Below are positions 35,621-44,007 of a stretch of 64,000 bases of DNA, in pieces. The translations under genes were made by a program, and so were the position numbers. This stretch comes from Streptomyces zhihengii (GTDB lineage Bacteria; Actinomycetota; Actinomycetes; Streptomycetales; Streptomycetaceae), in assembly GCF_016919245.1 (NCBI RefSeq), contig NZ_JAFEJA010000001.1, positions 4,351,001-4,415,000 of the forward strand. The letters are read 5' to 3'. Each line of letters opens with the position of its first letter. Position 1 is the stretch's first letter. Below the pieces are notes generated by a model. It saw only the letters and a list, made by a program, of their open reading frames with translations. It was not told the origin of the DNA and ran no database searches.

Positions 35621-38600
35621 GTGCTTCGCAGCGCTCTCGTACGCCATTCCGTCGCCGCCGTCGCCGCAGCGACTCTGATCGCCGGCATCGGCCCGCTCAC
35701 CTTCACCGCAGGGGCCGCCGAGAGCGGCGCCGTCTTTCCCGCCACCCCTGCGGCCCAGCCGCGGGACGTGGTGCCGCTCTCCGCGGGGCCGGCCGGCTAT
35801 CTCCGCTACGAACAGGGGCGCGGCCAGTTCTGGTCCACCTGGGGCGGAGCCACCGAGCCGATCCGCAACAACACGGAGGGCCCGGAGGCCGACGGCACGT
35901 ACGGCGCCGGCTCGGACATCGTCGCCGCGCTCCGCGACAGCGGATCCGACGGCAAGGAGGTCCGGCTCTTCGACGCCGCCAAGAGGTCCAACAGCTACCT
36001 CAGACTGCCCTCCGGGCACCGGTACATCGGCGCCTTCGGTTCCACCGTGCTCACCTCCACGGGGAACGGCACGACGGCGCCGGTGACATGGCATCTGCTC
36101 CGGCTGGTGAGCGGTTCCGTCCAGGACACCGTGGTCACCGGCTGGCCCGAGGGCGCCCAGCCGGCCGCCGGAGCGACGGCAGGTGACGCCAAGGGGCTGC
36201 TCGCCTCGTACACCCTGGCCGGAGTGGTCTCGCCGGTCTGGATCGACCTGGCGTCGGCCCGTGTGCGGCCGCTGCCCGTCGACAGTTCCCCGGGAACCGC
36301 GTCCATCGTGCACACACCGACCGAGATCGTGCGGTGGTCGACGGACGGCACGGTCCTGTTCCACACGAAGGGCGCGCCCGGCTCCTCCGGGCCGCTCACG
36401 CTCGACGCCTCCGCCGAACTCCCCTACCGGGAGGGCGACGAACTCCTGGGCCTGGTCGGCGAGCGGCTGATCGTCGCCCGGCGCACCGCGGACGGCGGAT
36501 CCGCCTCGCACCGTCTTGTGTCCGTCCCCAGGACCGGCGGCGAGGAGGTGCCCCTCTTCGCCTCGGCACGGACCCGGGCGATGGCGGCCCCGGACGGAGG
36601 GCTGCTCGTGGTCGCCGGGACGGCACCGGACGCGCTGAGCCTGCAACGCCTCCGGGCCGACGGGCCCCAGGTGGCTGCCACCGTACTCACGGCCGTCGCC
36701 CCGCTGACCTCCGAACCGCAGACCCTCGGCTTCACCCACGGCCGTCTGGACTCGCTGGAGCGTATGCCGGACGAGCGGTACGCCTTCCGGACACGGTCGG
36801 TGTCCGTCACCGGTGAGCTGGAGGCGGGCGCCACGGCGGAACGGGGCACCCTCGGGATTCCCCTCGACGCCTGCGCGATGGACGTGTCGGACTGCCCGGA
36901 AGTCTTCAGCACCGGCGACGGACGCGTGGTCGTGCAGTCGCTGCCGACGTTCGACGAGGTGCCCGTGGTCGTGGAGGACGGTGCGTCCGCCGGGCGCCCC
37001 CTGACCGGTGAGTTCGACGGGTTCCACCTGACCGATGTCTCCGGACGGTATGCCGTGGGCATCGGATACCGGGAGGACGGCAGCCGGGTCTCGGCGGCCT
37101 CCGTCGATCTCGACACCGGTGAGCATCTCGCCGATTTCCCGGTCGGCTACGACCCGCAGGATCTGGACCTCCAGGGCGACACCCTCTGGGTCGCGGGGCC
37201 GGCGCTCGGCACGGTGGTCGGGTACGACGTGCGCACCGGGGCGGTCCGGCGCACCGTCGACCTGGGGAACGGGTGCCGTGCCGAGTTCATCCGGGTCACC
37301 GGTCACTGGCTGAGCTGGACCTGCGCCGGGTCCGACTACGCGGCGGGAGTCCGCGACCTCGACACCGGGAGGGACGTGTACCTGTCGGAGCCGGTCAGCG
37401 AACTCGGCGACGGCTACACCGTCTGGAACAGGGGCGACGACATCCGGATCACCGATCTGCGCGGGAGCGAACCGGTCCTCTCGGGTACGTACCGCCCGAG
37501 CGCGGACAACGACCGGACCGGCCCGTATGCCGTCGACACGGCCACGGGCCGGATCGCCTACCAGAAGAACCCCGCGGGGGACATCCAGGTGGCGGACATC
37601 GGCGTGACGGCCTCGCCGCTCGGCAGGATCGACGCGGACGTCCCCGCCACCGCCGGAGTGCGCAACGCGGCCTGGACACCCCGCTGGTGGCTGACCAAGC
37701 CCGCCGCCTCCTGGACTCTCGAACTGCGCCACAAGGCGACGGGCGCGGTCGTGCGCTCGCTGACGGGTGGTGAGGCGCGCGGGATCGTGCGGCCGTCCTG
37801 GGACGGCAGGGACGCGGCGGGCCGGCTCGTCTCCAACGGCGGGTACACCTGGACGCTGACGGCGAAGCCCGCCGACGGTCAGGGTGCGGACCTCGTCCTG
37901 ACCGGGGGCGTCACGGTCACGGGTGCCTCGCCGGTGCGGCGCGATCTGGGGGACGACGGCTTCGGAGACCTGCTCGTGCAGGACAAGGCCGGGCTGGTCT
38001 CGCAGTACCGGGGCAACGGCACGGGCGGTGTGCTGGCGCGTCAGGCGGGCGGCACGTTCGCGACGGACGCGTACCCCGTCCCGTTCGGGGACGTCGACGG
38101 AGACCGGTGCAACGACGTGCTGGTGCGGCTCGGGAACGATCTGCGCGCCTACCGGCCGGGCTGCGGCAAGGTCCTCTCGCCCGCGTCGCCGTACACCGCG
38201 ATCGGCTCGGGCTGGGCGCAGTACGACCAGTTGACGTCCCCCGGTGACGTGAACGGCGACGGCTTCCAGGACCTGGTGGCGCGTCATGCGGCCACGGGAG
38301 ACATGTACTTCTACGCGGGATCCGCGTCGCACAAGCTCGCCGGGCGCGTGCGTATCGGCACCGACTGGAAGACGTACACGAAGATCTCCGGCGTGGGCGA
38401 CCTGAACGGTGACGGACGCGGGGACCTCCTGGGGATCGACACGGCGGGTGCGCTGTGGCGGTACTACGGGACGGCGACCGGCGGGGTGACCGCGCGGGTG
38501 AAGCTCGCCACCGGCTGGGGCGGCTACACCTCGGTCGCCGGAGTCGGGGACATCAGCGGCGACGGGAAGCCCGAGCTCGTCGGGCGGACCGGTGACGGCC

Positions 38601-38695
38601 GGCTGTACCGGCACAGCGCCACCGGGAACGGGACGCTCGCGGCACGGGTGCAGATCGGGACGAGCGGCTGGCAGGCGTTCAAGGGCCTGTACTGA
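35621..38695 (+). CDS. Large secreted FG-GAP/VCBS-repeat protein
   Basis: 1024-residue exported protein. GTG 35621 follows GGAGGA by 6 nt; residues 1-32 form a signal peptide (LVRHSVAAVAAATLIAGIG...AGA). The central 600 residues look like a beta-propeller of WD/PQQ-like strands (LDTGEHLADF, DVRTGAVRRTVDLG). A FlgD-like Ig domain follows (WTLELRHKATGAVVRSLTGG, WDGRDAAGRLVSNGGYTW), then four FG-GAP blades with Ca2+-binding-like DVNGDGFQD, DLNGDGRGD and DISGDGKPE. Same domain order as the protein at 103-2445, so the two are paralogues. Probably displayed or released extracellularly; ligand unknown. Confidence 0.87.
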   Translation: MLRSALVRHSVAAVAAATLIAGIGPLTFTAGAAESGAVFPATPAAQPRDVVPLSAGPAGYLRYEQGRGQFWSTWGGATEPIRNNTEGPEADGTYGAGSDIVAALRDSGSDGKEVRLFDAAKRSNSYLRLPSGHRYIGAFGSTVLTSTGNGTTAPVTWHLLRLVSGSVQDTVVTGWPEGAQPAAGATAGDAKGLLASYTLAGVVSPVWIDLASARVRPLPVDSSPGTASIVHTPTEIVRWSTDGTVLFHTKGAPGSSGPLTLDASAELPYREGDELLGLVGERLIVARRTADGGSASHRLVSVPRTGGEEVPLFASARTRAMAAPDGGLLVVAGTAPDALSLQRLRADGPQVAATVLTAVAPLTSEPQTLGFTHGRLDSLERMPDERYAFRTRSVSVTGELEAGATAERGTLGIPLDACAMDVSDCPEVFSTGDGRVVVQSLPTFDEVPVVVEDGASAGRPLTGEFDGFHLTDVSGRYAVGIGYREDGSRVSAASVDLDTGEHLADFPVGYDPQDLDLQGDTLWVAGPALGTVVGYDVRTGAVRRTVDLGNGCRAEFIRVTGHWLSWTCAGSDYAAGVRDLDTGRDVYLSEPVSELGDGYTVWNRGDDIRITDLRGSEPVLSGTYRPSADNDRTGPYAVDTATGRIAYQKNPAGDIQVADIGVTASPLGRIDADVPATAGVRNAAWTPRWWLTKPAASWTLELRHKATGAVVRSLTGGEARGIVRPSWDGRDAAGRLVSNGGYTWTLTAKPADGQGADLVLTGGVTVTGASPVRRDLGDDGFGDLLVQDKAGLVSQYRGNGTGGVLARQAGGTFATDAYPVPFGDVDGDRCNDVLVRLGNDLRAYRPGCGKVLSPASPYTAIGSGWAQYDQLTSPGDVNGDGFQDLVARHAATGDMYFYAGSASHKLAGRVRIGTDWKTYTKISGVGDLNGDGRGDLLGIDTAGALWRYYGTATGGVTARVKLATGWGGYTSVAGVGDISGDGKPELVGRTGDGRLYRHSATGNGTLAARVQIGTSGWQAFKGLY

Positions 38696-38806
38696 CCTGC
38701 TCACCGCCGCGGCCCGGGCACCCGGGCCGCGGCGGGACAGGCCGGTGTGGGGATACCCGATCGGCTCGGGGGATCTCTTTGGCTATGCTCAGGGGTGTTG
38801 TGCCGA

Positions 38807-38879
38807 GGGCCGTTAGCTCAATTGGCAGAGCAGCGGACTTTTAATCCGTTGGTTGTGGGTTCGAGTCCCACACGGCCTA
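38807..38879 (+). tRNA. tRNA-Lys (anticodon TTT)
   Basis: Cloverleaf with acceptor GGGCCGT/ACGGCCT (first pair G-U), anticodon loop CTTTTAA, T arm GTGGG-TTCGAGT-CCCAC. TATGCT at 38784-38789 is a likely -10 box; terminator directly downstream. Confidence 0.95.
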
Positions 38880-38885
38880 CACGTT

Positions 38886-38923
38886 CAGCCCCTGTCCGGG
38901 ACCACGGTCCCGGACAGGGGCTG
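38886..38923 (+). terminator. Terminator of tRNA-Lys
   Basis: Long stem CAGCCCCTGTCCGGGAC with a tight CACG loop, 6 bp after the tRNA. Confidence 0.82.
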
Positions 38924-39020
38924 TCGCCGTCTCCGGGAGGGCTCCGGCCCGCCGGACTCCTCCGGCGCGCCCGCGGTGTCCCGGAGGACCCCCAAATCGG
39001 AGTGTGAAATACGTGTTTGT

Positions 39021-39026
39021 TAGTGT
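39021..39026 (+). promoter_or_regulatory. Probable -10 box of nsrR (leaderless)
   Basis: TAGTGT lies 6 bp before the nsrR ATG, and no ribosome site precedes the gene, so transcription probably starts at the ATG. The AT-rich stretch at 38994-39020 around GTGAAATACGTGTTT is a likely autoregulatory site. Confidence 0.45.
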
Positions 39027-39032
39027 CGCCGC

Positions 39033-39485
39033 ATGCGGCTGACCAGGTTCACCGATCTCGCCCTTCGTGCCGTCATGCGGCTCGCCGTCGCCGAGGGGGA
39101 CGCGCCGGCCTCGACCACCCGGGAGGTGGCCGAGGTGATGAACGTGCCCGCCGCGCACATGGCCAAGGTCGTGGCCCGGCTCCAGCATCTCGGGGTGGTG
39201 GAGGCGCGGCGTGGCCGGGGTGGCGGGCTGGCGCTGACCGGGCTCGGGCGGGGGGCCTCGCTCGGGTGGCTGGTGCGCGAGTTGGAGGGCGAGGGGGAGG
39301 TCGTGACCTGTGAGGGCGACGCCCCCTGCCCGCTGCGCGGGGCCTGCCGGCTGCGGCGGGCGCTGCGGGAGGCGCAGGACGCCTTCTACGCCTCGCTCGA
39401 CCCGCTGACCGTGGGGGATCTGGTGGCGTCGCCGACGGGGCCGGTGCTCGTCGGGCTGGTCGGCCGGCGGCCCGGCGTGGACTGA
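39033..39485 (+). CDS. nsrR: Rrf2-family nitric-oxide-sensing repressor NsrR
   Basis: 150-residue winged-helix repressor holding an Fe-S cluster. The HTH lies in STTREVAEVMNVPAAHMAKVVARLQHLG and the wing in EARRGRGGGLAL. Three cysteines, Cys93, Cys99 and Cys105 (VTCEGDAPCPLRGAC), match the cluster ligands of Streptomyces NsrR. Nitric oxide destroys the [4Fe-4S] cluster and releases DNA. The adjacent hmpA gene is the classic NsrR target, so together they form an NO-detoxification switch. ATG 39033, probably leaderless. Confidence 0.95.
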   Translation: MRLTRFTDLALRAVMRLAVAEGDAPASTTREVAEVMNVPAAHMAKVVARLQHLGVVEARRGRGGGLALTGLGRGASLGWLVRELEGEGEVVTCEGDAPCPLRGACRLRRALREAQDAFYASLDPLTVGDLVASPTGPVLVGLVGRRPGVD

Positions 39486-39523
39486 GGCCGGACCGGCGGG
39501 TCCGGACGGTCCCGGCCCGCGTT

Positions 39524-39552
39524 CTAAAACCTGAAGATCATCTACCTATTAG
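39524..39552 (+). promoter_or_regulatory. Candidate NsrR operator before hmpA
   Basis: AT-rich stretch between nsrR and hmpA containing AGAT-C-ATCT (39535-39543) inside AAAACCTGAAGATCATCT and followed by ACCTATTAGGAG, which leads into the hmpA ribosome site. It resembles NsrR half-sites and would block transcription start or elongation into hmpA. Confidence 0.5.
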
Positions 39553-39560
39553 GAGTCGTC

Positions 39561-40787
39561 GTGCTGTCCGAGCAGTCCGTGCCCGTCGTCCGGGCCACCC
39601 TTCCCGCCGTGGGCGCCGCGATCGGCGAGATCGCCGACCTCTTCTACACCAAGCTGTTCGCCGACCGGCCCGAGCTGCTGCGCGACCTGTTCAACCGCGG
39701 CAACCAGGCCAACGGGCAGCAGCGGCAGGCGCTGGCCGGCTCCATCGCCGCCTTCGCCGGGATGCTGCTGGAGCGCCCGGACGAGCGGCCCGACGCGATG
39801 CTCGCGCGGATCGCGGGCAAGCACGCCTCCCTCGGTATCACCTCCGAGCAGTACAAGCTCGTCCACCGCCACCTCTTCGCCGCCATCGCGGAGGTGCTCG
39901 GCGACGCCGTCACCCCCGAGGTGGCCGAGGCCTGGGACGAGGTGTACTGGCTGATGGCCGGCGCCCTGATCGCCCGTGAGAGCCGCCTCTACCAGGAGGC
40001 CGGCGTCGCGGACGGCGAGGTCTGGCAGCGGATGGAGATCGCCGCGCGGCGGCGGGAGACGGCCGACGTGGTCTCGTACGTGCTGCGCCGCGCCGACGGC
40101 CGCCCGGCGGGACCGTTCCGGCCCGGACAGTACGTCAGCGTCCAGGTGCGACTGCCCGACGGGGCACGGCAGATACGCCAGTACAGCCTGTCCGCCGCCC
40201 CCGGGTCCGATGCCTGGCGCATCAGCGTCAAGCGGCAGAGCGACGGGGCCGGGCCCGAGGGCGAGGTCTCGTCGTGGCTGCACGAGCACGCGCACCCCGG
40301 CGACCTGCTGACCGTCTCGCTCCCCTTCGGCGACCTGGTGCTGGACGAGGCCGGCGACGGCCCGCTGCTGCTGGCCTCCGCGGGGATCGGCGGGACCCCG
40401 ATGCTCTCCGTGCTCGGCCATCTCACCGGCACCGGACGGGCCCGGCAGGTCCTCGTGGCGCACGCCGACCGCAGCCCCGCCGACCACGCCCACCGCGAGG
40501 AGCTGCGCGAGCTGGCCGGGGAGAATCCGCACGCCCGGCTGAGCCTCTGGTACGAGCGGGAGGCCGACGGCGCCGCCACGGGGCGGATGGACATCGGTTC
40601 CCTCGATCTGCCCGAGGACGTCACGGCGTACCTCTGCGGCCCGCTGCCGTTCATGAAGGCGGTCCGCGCGGACCTGCTGCGCCGGGGCGTCCCGGCGCAG
40701 CGGATCCACTACGAGGTCTTCGGGCCGGACCTCTGGCTCGGCCAGGACGCCCCGGCCGGCGGGCCCGTGCCGAGCCCCGCGCACTGA
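39561..40787 (+). CDS. hmpA: Flavohemoprotein nitric oxide dioxygenase
   Basis: 408-residue flavohemoglobin oxidising NO to nitrate with O2 and NAD(P)H. The N-terminal globin domain has Phe/Tyr at the distal site and proximal His88 in AGKHASLGI. The FAD domain has RQYSLS, and the NAD domain has LLASAGIGGTPMLS and YLCGPLPFMKAV, ending VHYEVFGP-like (IHYEVFGPDLW). GTG 39561 follows AGGAG by 5 nt. Located 75 bp after nsrR on the same strand. Confidence 0.96.
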   Translation: MLSEQSVPVVRATLPAVGAAIGEIADLFYTKLFADRPELLRDLFNRGNQANGQQRQALAGSIAAFAGMLLERPDERPDAMLARIAGKHASLGITSEQYKLVHRHLFAAIAEVLGDAVTPEVAEAWDEVYWLMAGALIARESRLYQEAGVADGEVWQRMEIAARRRETADVVSYVLRRADGRPAGPFRPGQYVSVQVRLPDGARQIRQYSLSAAPGSDAWRISVKRQSDGAGPEGEVSSWLHEHAHPGDLLTVSLPFGDLVLDEAGDGPLLLASAGIGGTPMLSVLGHLTGTGRARQVLVAHADRSPADHAHREELRELAGENPHARLSLWYEREADGAATGRMDIGSLDLPEDVTAYLCGPLPFMKAVRADLLRRGVPAQRIHYEVFGPDLWLGQDAPAGGPVPSPAH

Positions 40788-40861
40788 CGGAGGCGCAGCG
40801 ACGGACGGGCACGGGCGGAGGCGGGGAGCGCGGGGGTGGCGGCGGGCCCTGGACGGCGTGC

Positions 40862-41833
40862 TCAGGCGTCGAGGAACGTCAGATCCAGGGCCGCCAGGCG
40901 TTCCGGCCGCGTCACGCTGTCGATCGCGGCGATCCGCCCGTCCCTGACGGTGAAGGCCAGCACCCCGACCGGGACGCCCCCGACCGTCGTGACCAGCCCG
41001 GCGGCGCCGTTCACCAGTGCCGGACGCACGGTGCGCGACGGGTCGGCGAAGGAGGCGGCCCGCCGCGCCACGGTCTCGGCGCCGACCACCGACACGGGGT
41101 GCGGCGCCCCGCCGTCGGAGCGCGCCACGACGTCCGGGTCGAGGATGGCGACCAGCCCGTCGATGTCGCCGTCGCGTGCGGCGCTGAGGAAGGCCTCGAC
41201 CACCCGGCGCTGCCGCCCGAGGTCGGGGTCGGGCACCGGCGCACCGCCCCGCACCCGCCGCCGGGCCCGGCTGGCGAGCTGACGGGCGGCGGCCGGGGTG
41301 CGGTCCACGAGGGGCGCGATCTCGTCGAAGGGCACGGCGAACATGTCGTGCAGCACGAAGGCGAGCCGTTCCGCGGGGGTGAGGGTCTCCAGGACGACGA
41401 GCAGGGCGAGGCCCACGGAGTCGGCGAGCAGCGCCTCGTGCTCGGGGTCCACGGTGTCCCCGGTGCCGGCGACCGGCTCGGGCAGATGCGGCGCCAGTGG
41501 CTGTTCCCGCCGTGAGACCCGGGTGCGGAGCATGTCCAGGCAGACCCGGCCGACCACGGTGGTCAGCCAGCCGCCCAGGTTCGCGACCCGGTCGCTGTCG
41601 GAGCGGCTGAGCCTGAGCCAGGCCTCCTGGACGGCGTCGTCCGCCTCGGAGAGGGAGCCGAGCATCCGGTAGGCGACGGCGCGAAGCTGCGGCCGGTGCT
41701 CCTCGAAGCGCTCCGCGAGGACGTCCGGCGCCGCCGCCGTGCCCGGCTCCCGCGCCCCGCCCGGCCCCGCCGCCGTGCCCGGCGCGGCTCCGGGTGCGTC
41801 CTCGGTGCCGGTCCCGTTCCCGGTCCTGTTCAT
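40862..41833 (-). CDS. ECF41-type sigma factor with SnoaL-like C-terminal domain
   Basis: 323-residue alternative sigma factor. A Gly/Ala/Pro head precedes sigma-2 (LRAVAYRMLGSLSEADDAVQEAWLRL, GGWLTTVVGRVCLDMLR). Between the domains is the ECF41-type linker motif (APHLPEP). Sigma-4 is LTPAERLAFVLHDMF to AARQLASRARRRV. The last 110 residues form a SnoaL/NTF2-like domain (VVEAFLSAARDGDIDGLVAILDPDVV, VRDGRIAAIDSV) that in this family acts as a built-in regulator instead of an anti-sigma factor. The usual neighbour, a small oxidoreductase or carboxymuconolactone decarboxylase gene, is absent. ATG 41833 with AGGAG 12 nt upstream. Confidence 0.9.
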   Translation of the reverse strand: MNRTGNGTGTEDAPGAAPGTAAGPGGAREPGTAAAPDVLAERFEEHRPQLRAVAYRMLGSLSEADDAVQEAWLRLSRSDSDRVANLGGWLTTVVGRVCLDMLRTRVSRREQPLAPHLPEPVAGTGDTVDPEHEALLADSVGLALLVVLETLTPAERLAFVLHDMFAVPFDEIAPLVDRTPAAARQLASRARRRVRGGAPVPDPDLGRQRRVVEAFLSAARDGDIDGLVAILDPDVVARSDGGAPHPVSVVGAETVARRAASFADPSRTVRPALVNGAAGLVTTVGGVPVGVLAFTVRDGRIAAIDSVTRPERLAALDLTFLDA

Positions 41834-42052
41834 CGTCCGTCCCGTCTCCTGGTGGGTGCCCGTCCACCACTCCGACGTTTCCGGTGCCGGGGATGTGACA
41901 TCGGGCCGGAGCCGCCCAGGTGGGCGGGCCGGGGCCCGCCCGCGAGCGGGTGCGGACCGGGGCCCGCGAGGGGTTGCGGACCGGCCCTCGGAGGGGCGCG
42001 GGGAAAACTGGTCGGAAGGGCTCTCCGGATGGCGTAAGGTTGTGTTCACCGA

Positions 42053-42126
42053 CGCGGGGTGGAGCAGCTCGGTAGCTCGCTGGGCTCATAACCCAGAGGT
42101 CGCAGGTTCAAATCCTGTCCCCGCTA
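42053..42126 (+). tRNA. Initiator tRNA-fMet (anticodon CAT)
   Basis: Cloverleaf with three G-C pairs in the anticodon stem (CTGGG-CTCATAA-CCCAG) and an unpaired first acceptor position (C1 opposite U72), both marks of an initiator tRNA. Acceptor GCGGGG/CCCCGC. CCA not encoded. Terminator follows directly. Confidence 0.94.
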
Positions 42127-42131
42127 CTGAA

Positions 42132-42178
42132 GACGGTGGCCCGTCATTCGAGATCACATCGAATGACGGGCCACCGTC
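42132..42178 (+). terminator. Terminator of the initiator tRNA
   Basis: Very long perfect stem of about 20 bp (GACGGTGGCCCGTCATTCGA) with a 7-nt loop. Confidence 0.85.
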
Positions 42179-42332
42179 GTTTCCGGGCCCGGCACCAGGT
42201 CCGTGGCCTGCGTCTCCCGGCCTGCGGCTTCGCCCGGCGGGGCGGCGGCAAGTCGCCGCTTCGGCCGTCCGCCCGCAGCATGGAAGAGCACGGCACCGGT
42301 CGTGGCCGTGGGGCGGAAGCGGCGGGAGATCA

Positions 42333-43496
42333 ATGGTGGGGCGAGAGCGGCGCAGCACCTTCCGGACTCCGTGGTACCTGCGCCTGCTCCCTGCCGTGAT
42401 GCTCGTCGGCGGCGCCTTCTTCGACGCCCTCAGCCCTCCCCGCTTCACCGCCGTGCCGCTCTTCGCCGCGGCCCCGCTGGTGGCGGCGGCCCTCACCTCG
42501 TGGGTGGTGACCCTGCTCACCGGCATCGCCGCCGTCGTGGCCACCGCCGGGCTGCACGTCTACAACCAGGACGTCACCGAGATCACCTCCTTCACCGAGG
42601 TGACCACGGTGGCCACCGTCTCGGCCGTCGCGCTGCTGATCAACCGGGTCGTACGGCTGGGCAGCGAACGCCTGGCCTCGGCCCGGGTGATCGCCGAGGC
42701 GGCCCAGCGCGCCGTGCTGCCCGAACCGCAGGACCGGATCGCCGGGCTCCAGGTCGCCGCGCGGTACGAGGCCGCGCAGGCGGACGCGTTCATCGGCGGC
42801 GACCTCTTCGCCGTGCAGGACACCCCCTGGGGCGTCCGGCTGATCGTGGGGGACGTCCGGGGCAAGGGCATGGAGGCGGTCTCGGCGGTCGCCGTGCTGG
42901 TCGGGTCCTTCCGGGAGGCGGCCGAGCAGGAGAGCACGCTGGAGGCCGTGGCGCAGCGGCTGGAGCGGGCGCTGAAACGCGAGGGTGTGCGGCGGCCCGG
43001 GCTGGACGCCTTCGAGGGCTTCACCACGGCCGTGATCGGCGAGATCCCCGCTGTACGGGCGGGCGGCCCGCCCGGGGACGGGTACGCGGTACGGCTGGTG
43101 AACCGGGGCCACCCCGACCCGCTGCTGCTCCACGCGGACGGCTCGCTGGTGTCGCTCGCGCCGACCGAGCCGGCGCTGCCGCTCGGGATGGGGGACCTGG
43201 GGGGCGGGCCGGACCGGGCGGACGCGTACCCGCTGCCGGCCGGCTCCACCCTGCTGCTCTACACCGACGGCCTCTCCGAGGCGCGGGACGCGCACGGCGT
43301 CTTCTACGACCCGGGCGAGCGGCTGCGGGGGCGTGTCTTCCCCGGCCCGGAGGAACTGCTGGACGCCCTGGTGGACGATGTGCGGCGCTACTCCGGGGGC
43401 GGGCCCTCCGACGACATGGCGCTGATGGCGGTGGCCCGGCCCTCGGCGGGGCAGCCGGACCGGCGCCGTACGGTTCCGGTCGTCCCCGCCGACTGA
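42333..43496 (+). CDS. Membrane SpoIIE/RsbU-type PP2C phosphatase
   Basis: 387-residue Ser/Thr phosphatase of the type that dephosphorylates anti-anti-sigma factors. ATG 42333 follows GGGAG. Three to four hydrophobic segments occupy residues 15-105 (LLPAVMLVGGAFF, LFAAAPLVAAALTSWVV, TGIAAVVATAG, VATVSAVALLINRVV). The PP2C domain follows with metal-binding GGDLFAVQD and VGDVRGKGMEAV, then LVNRGHPDPLLLH, LLLYTDGLSEARD and SDDMALMAVARP at the end. No dedicated sensor domain is visible apart from the membrane part. Partner anti-sigma proteins are not in the window. Confidence 0.92.
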   Translation: MVGRERRSTFRTPWYLRLLPAVMLVGGAFFDALSPPRFTAVPLFAAAPLVAAALTSWVVTLLTGIAAVVATAGLHVYNQDVTEITSFTEVTTVATVSAVALLINRVVRLGSERLASARVIAEAAQRAVLPEPQDRIAGLQVAARYEAAQADAFIGGDLFAVQDTPWGVRLIVGDVRGKGMEAVSAVAVLVGSFREAAEQESTLEAVAQRLERALKREGVRRPGLDAFEGFTTAVIGEIPAVRAGGPPGDGYAVRLVNRGHPDPLLLHADGSLVSLAPTEPALPLGMGDLGGGPDRADAYPLPAGSTLLLYTDGLSEARDAHGVFYDPGERLRGRVFPGPEELLDALVDDVRRYSGGGPSDDMALMAVARPSAGQPDRRRTVPVVPAD

Positions 43497-43545
43497 GCCG
43501 TCGATCCAGCGGCCCGGCCGAGCGGTCGGCGCAGCGGCCCGACAG

Positions 43546-43566
43546 GCCGGGGCCTGGCACCCCGGC
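43546..43566 (+). terminator. Terminator after the PP2C gene
   Basis: 7-bp stem GCCGGGG/CCCCGGC with a 7-nt loop, 50 bp after the stop. Confidence 0.5.
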
Positions 43567-43829
43567 GGAAGGGCGCGGGCGCACGGTGGCGTGGGGCCGG
43601 TCGGTGGGCGGGCACCGTGCGTAGTCGGGGAATGCCACTGCGCATAACATCTGACACACCATCAGAACCCGTGGCCCGTCTGAAGGTCGATCAAGTCGCC
43701 CGATTCCGGCTGCTTCTGTCCCGATAAGTCCTGGCCACAGTCGTTAACGATCAGTCGGAACGGCTTGGAATCCAGCCCCGCCGTCTATTAACGTTCGATA
43801 ACGCAACGCGGTCGTCCCAGCCGTCGCCA
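43567..43829 (+). promoter_or_regulatory. Promoter region of the riboswitch-M23 unit
   Basis: Gene-free stretch, A/T-richer from about 43630. It contains the palindrome CGTTAACG (43742-43749) and TTGGAA at 43765-43770, followed by TATTAA at 43786; the 15-bp spacing is short, so the promoter is only a suggestion. Confidence 0.35.
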
Positions 43830-43991
43830 GTGGCGGCACCGTACGCGCGCGCCGAATTCCGCAAGGGAACCGGGGAACCACTCATTGGGGTGAATCGGGC
43901 ATCATCTGCCGCTCTGTGCGCGGCCGATGGCACCCGTAGGAGACCTTCCTGCTCCGAACCCGTCAGCTAACCCGGTAGGCGAGAAGGAAGG
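43830..43991 (+). ncRNA. Cyclic di-AMP riboswitch (ydaO-yuaA class)
   Basis: The conserved core of the ydaO class is present in order: GCCGAATTCC, AGGGAACCGGGGAACCAC, TTGGGGTGAATCGGGC, a variable hairpin, GGAGACCTTCCTGCTCCGAA, CCCGTCAGCTAACCCGG and TAGGCGAGAAGGAAGG. Boundaries are approximate. It ends just before the ribosome site AAGGAG (43993-43998) of the M23 peptidase gene. In Streptomyces this class controls cell-wall hydrolases and, on binding c-di-AMP, turns expression off. Confidence 0.92.
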
Positions 43992-44007
43992 AAAGGAGTA
44001 CGCCTTC

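Noticed and set aside
43927..44007. Earlier ATG start (43927) for the M23 peptidase
   Set aside because: Those codons are part of the conserved riboswitch core, and AAGGAG at 43993-43998 fixes the GTG at 44008.
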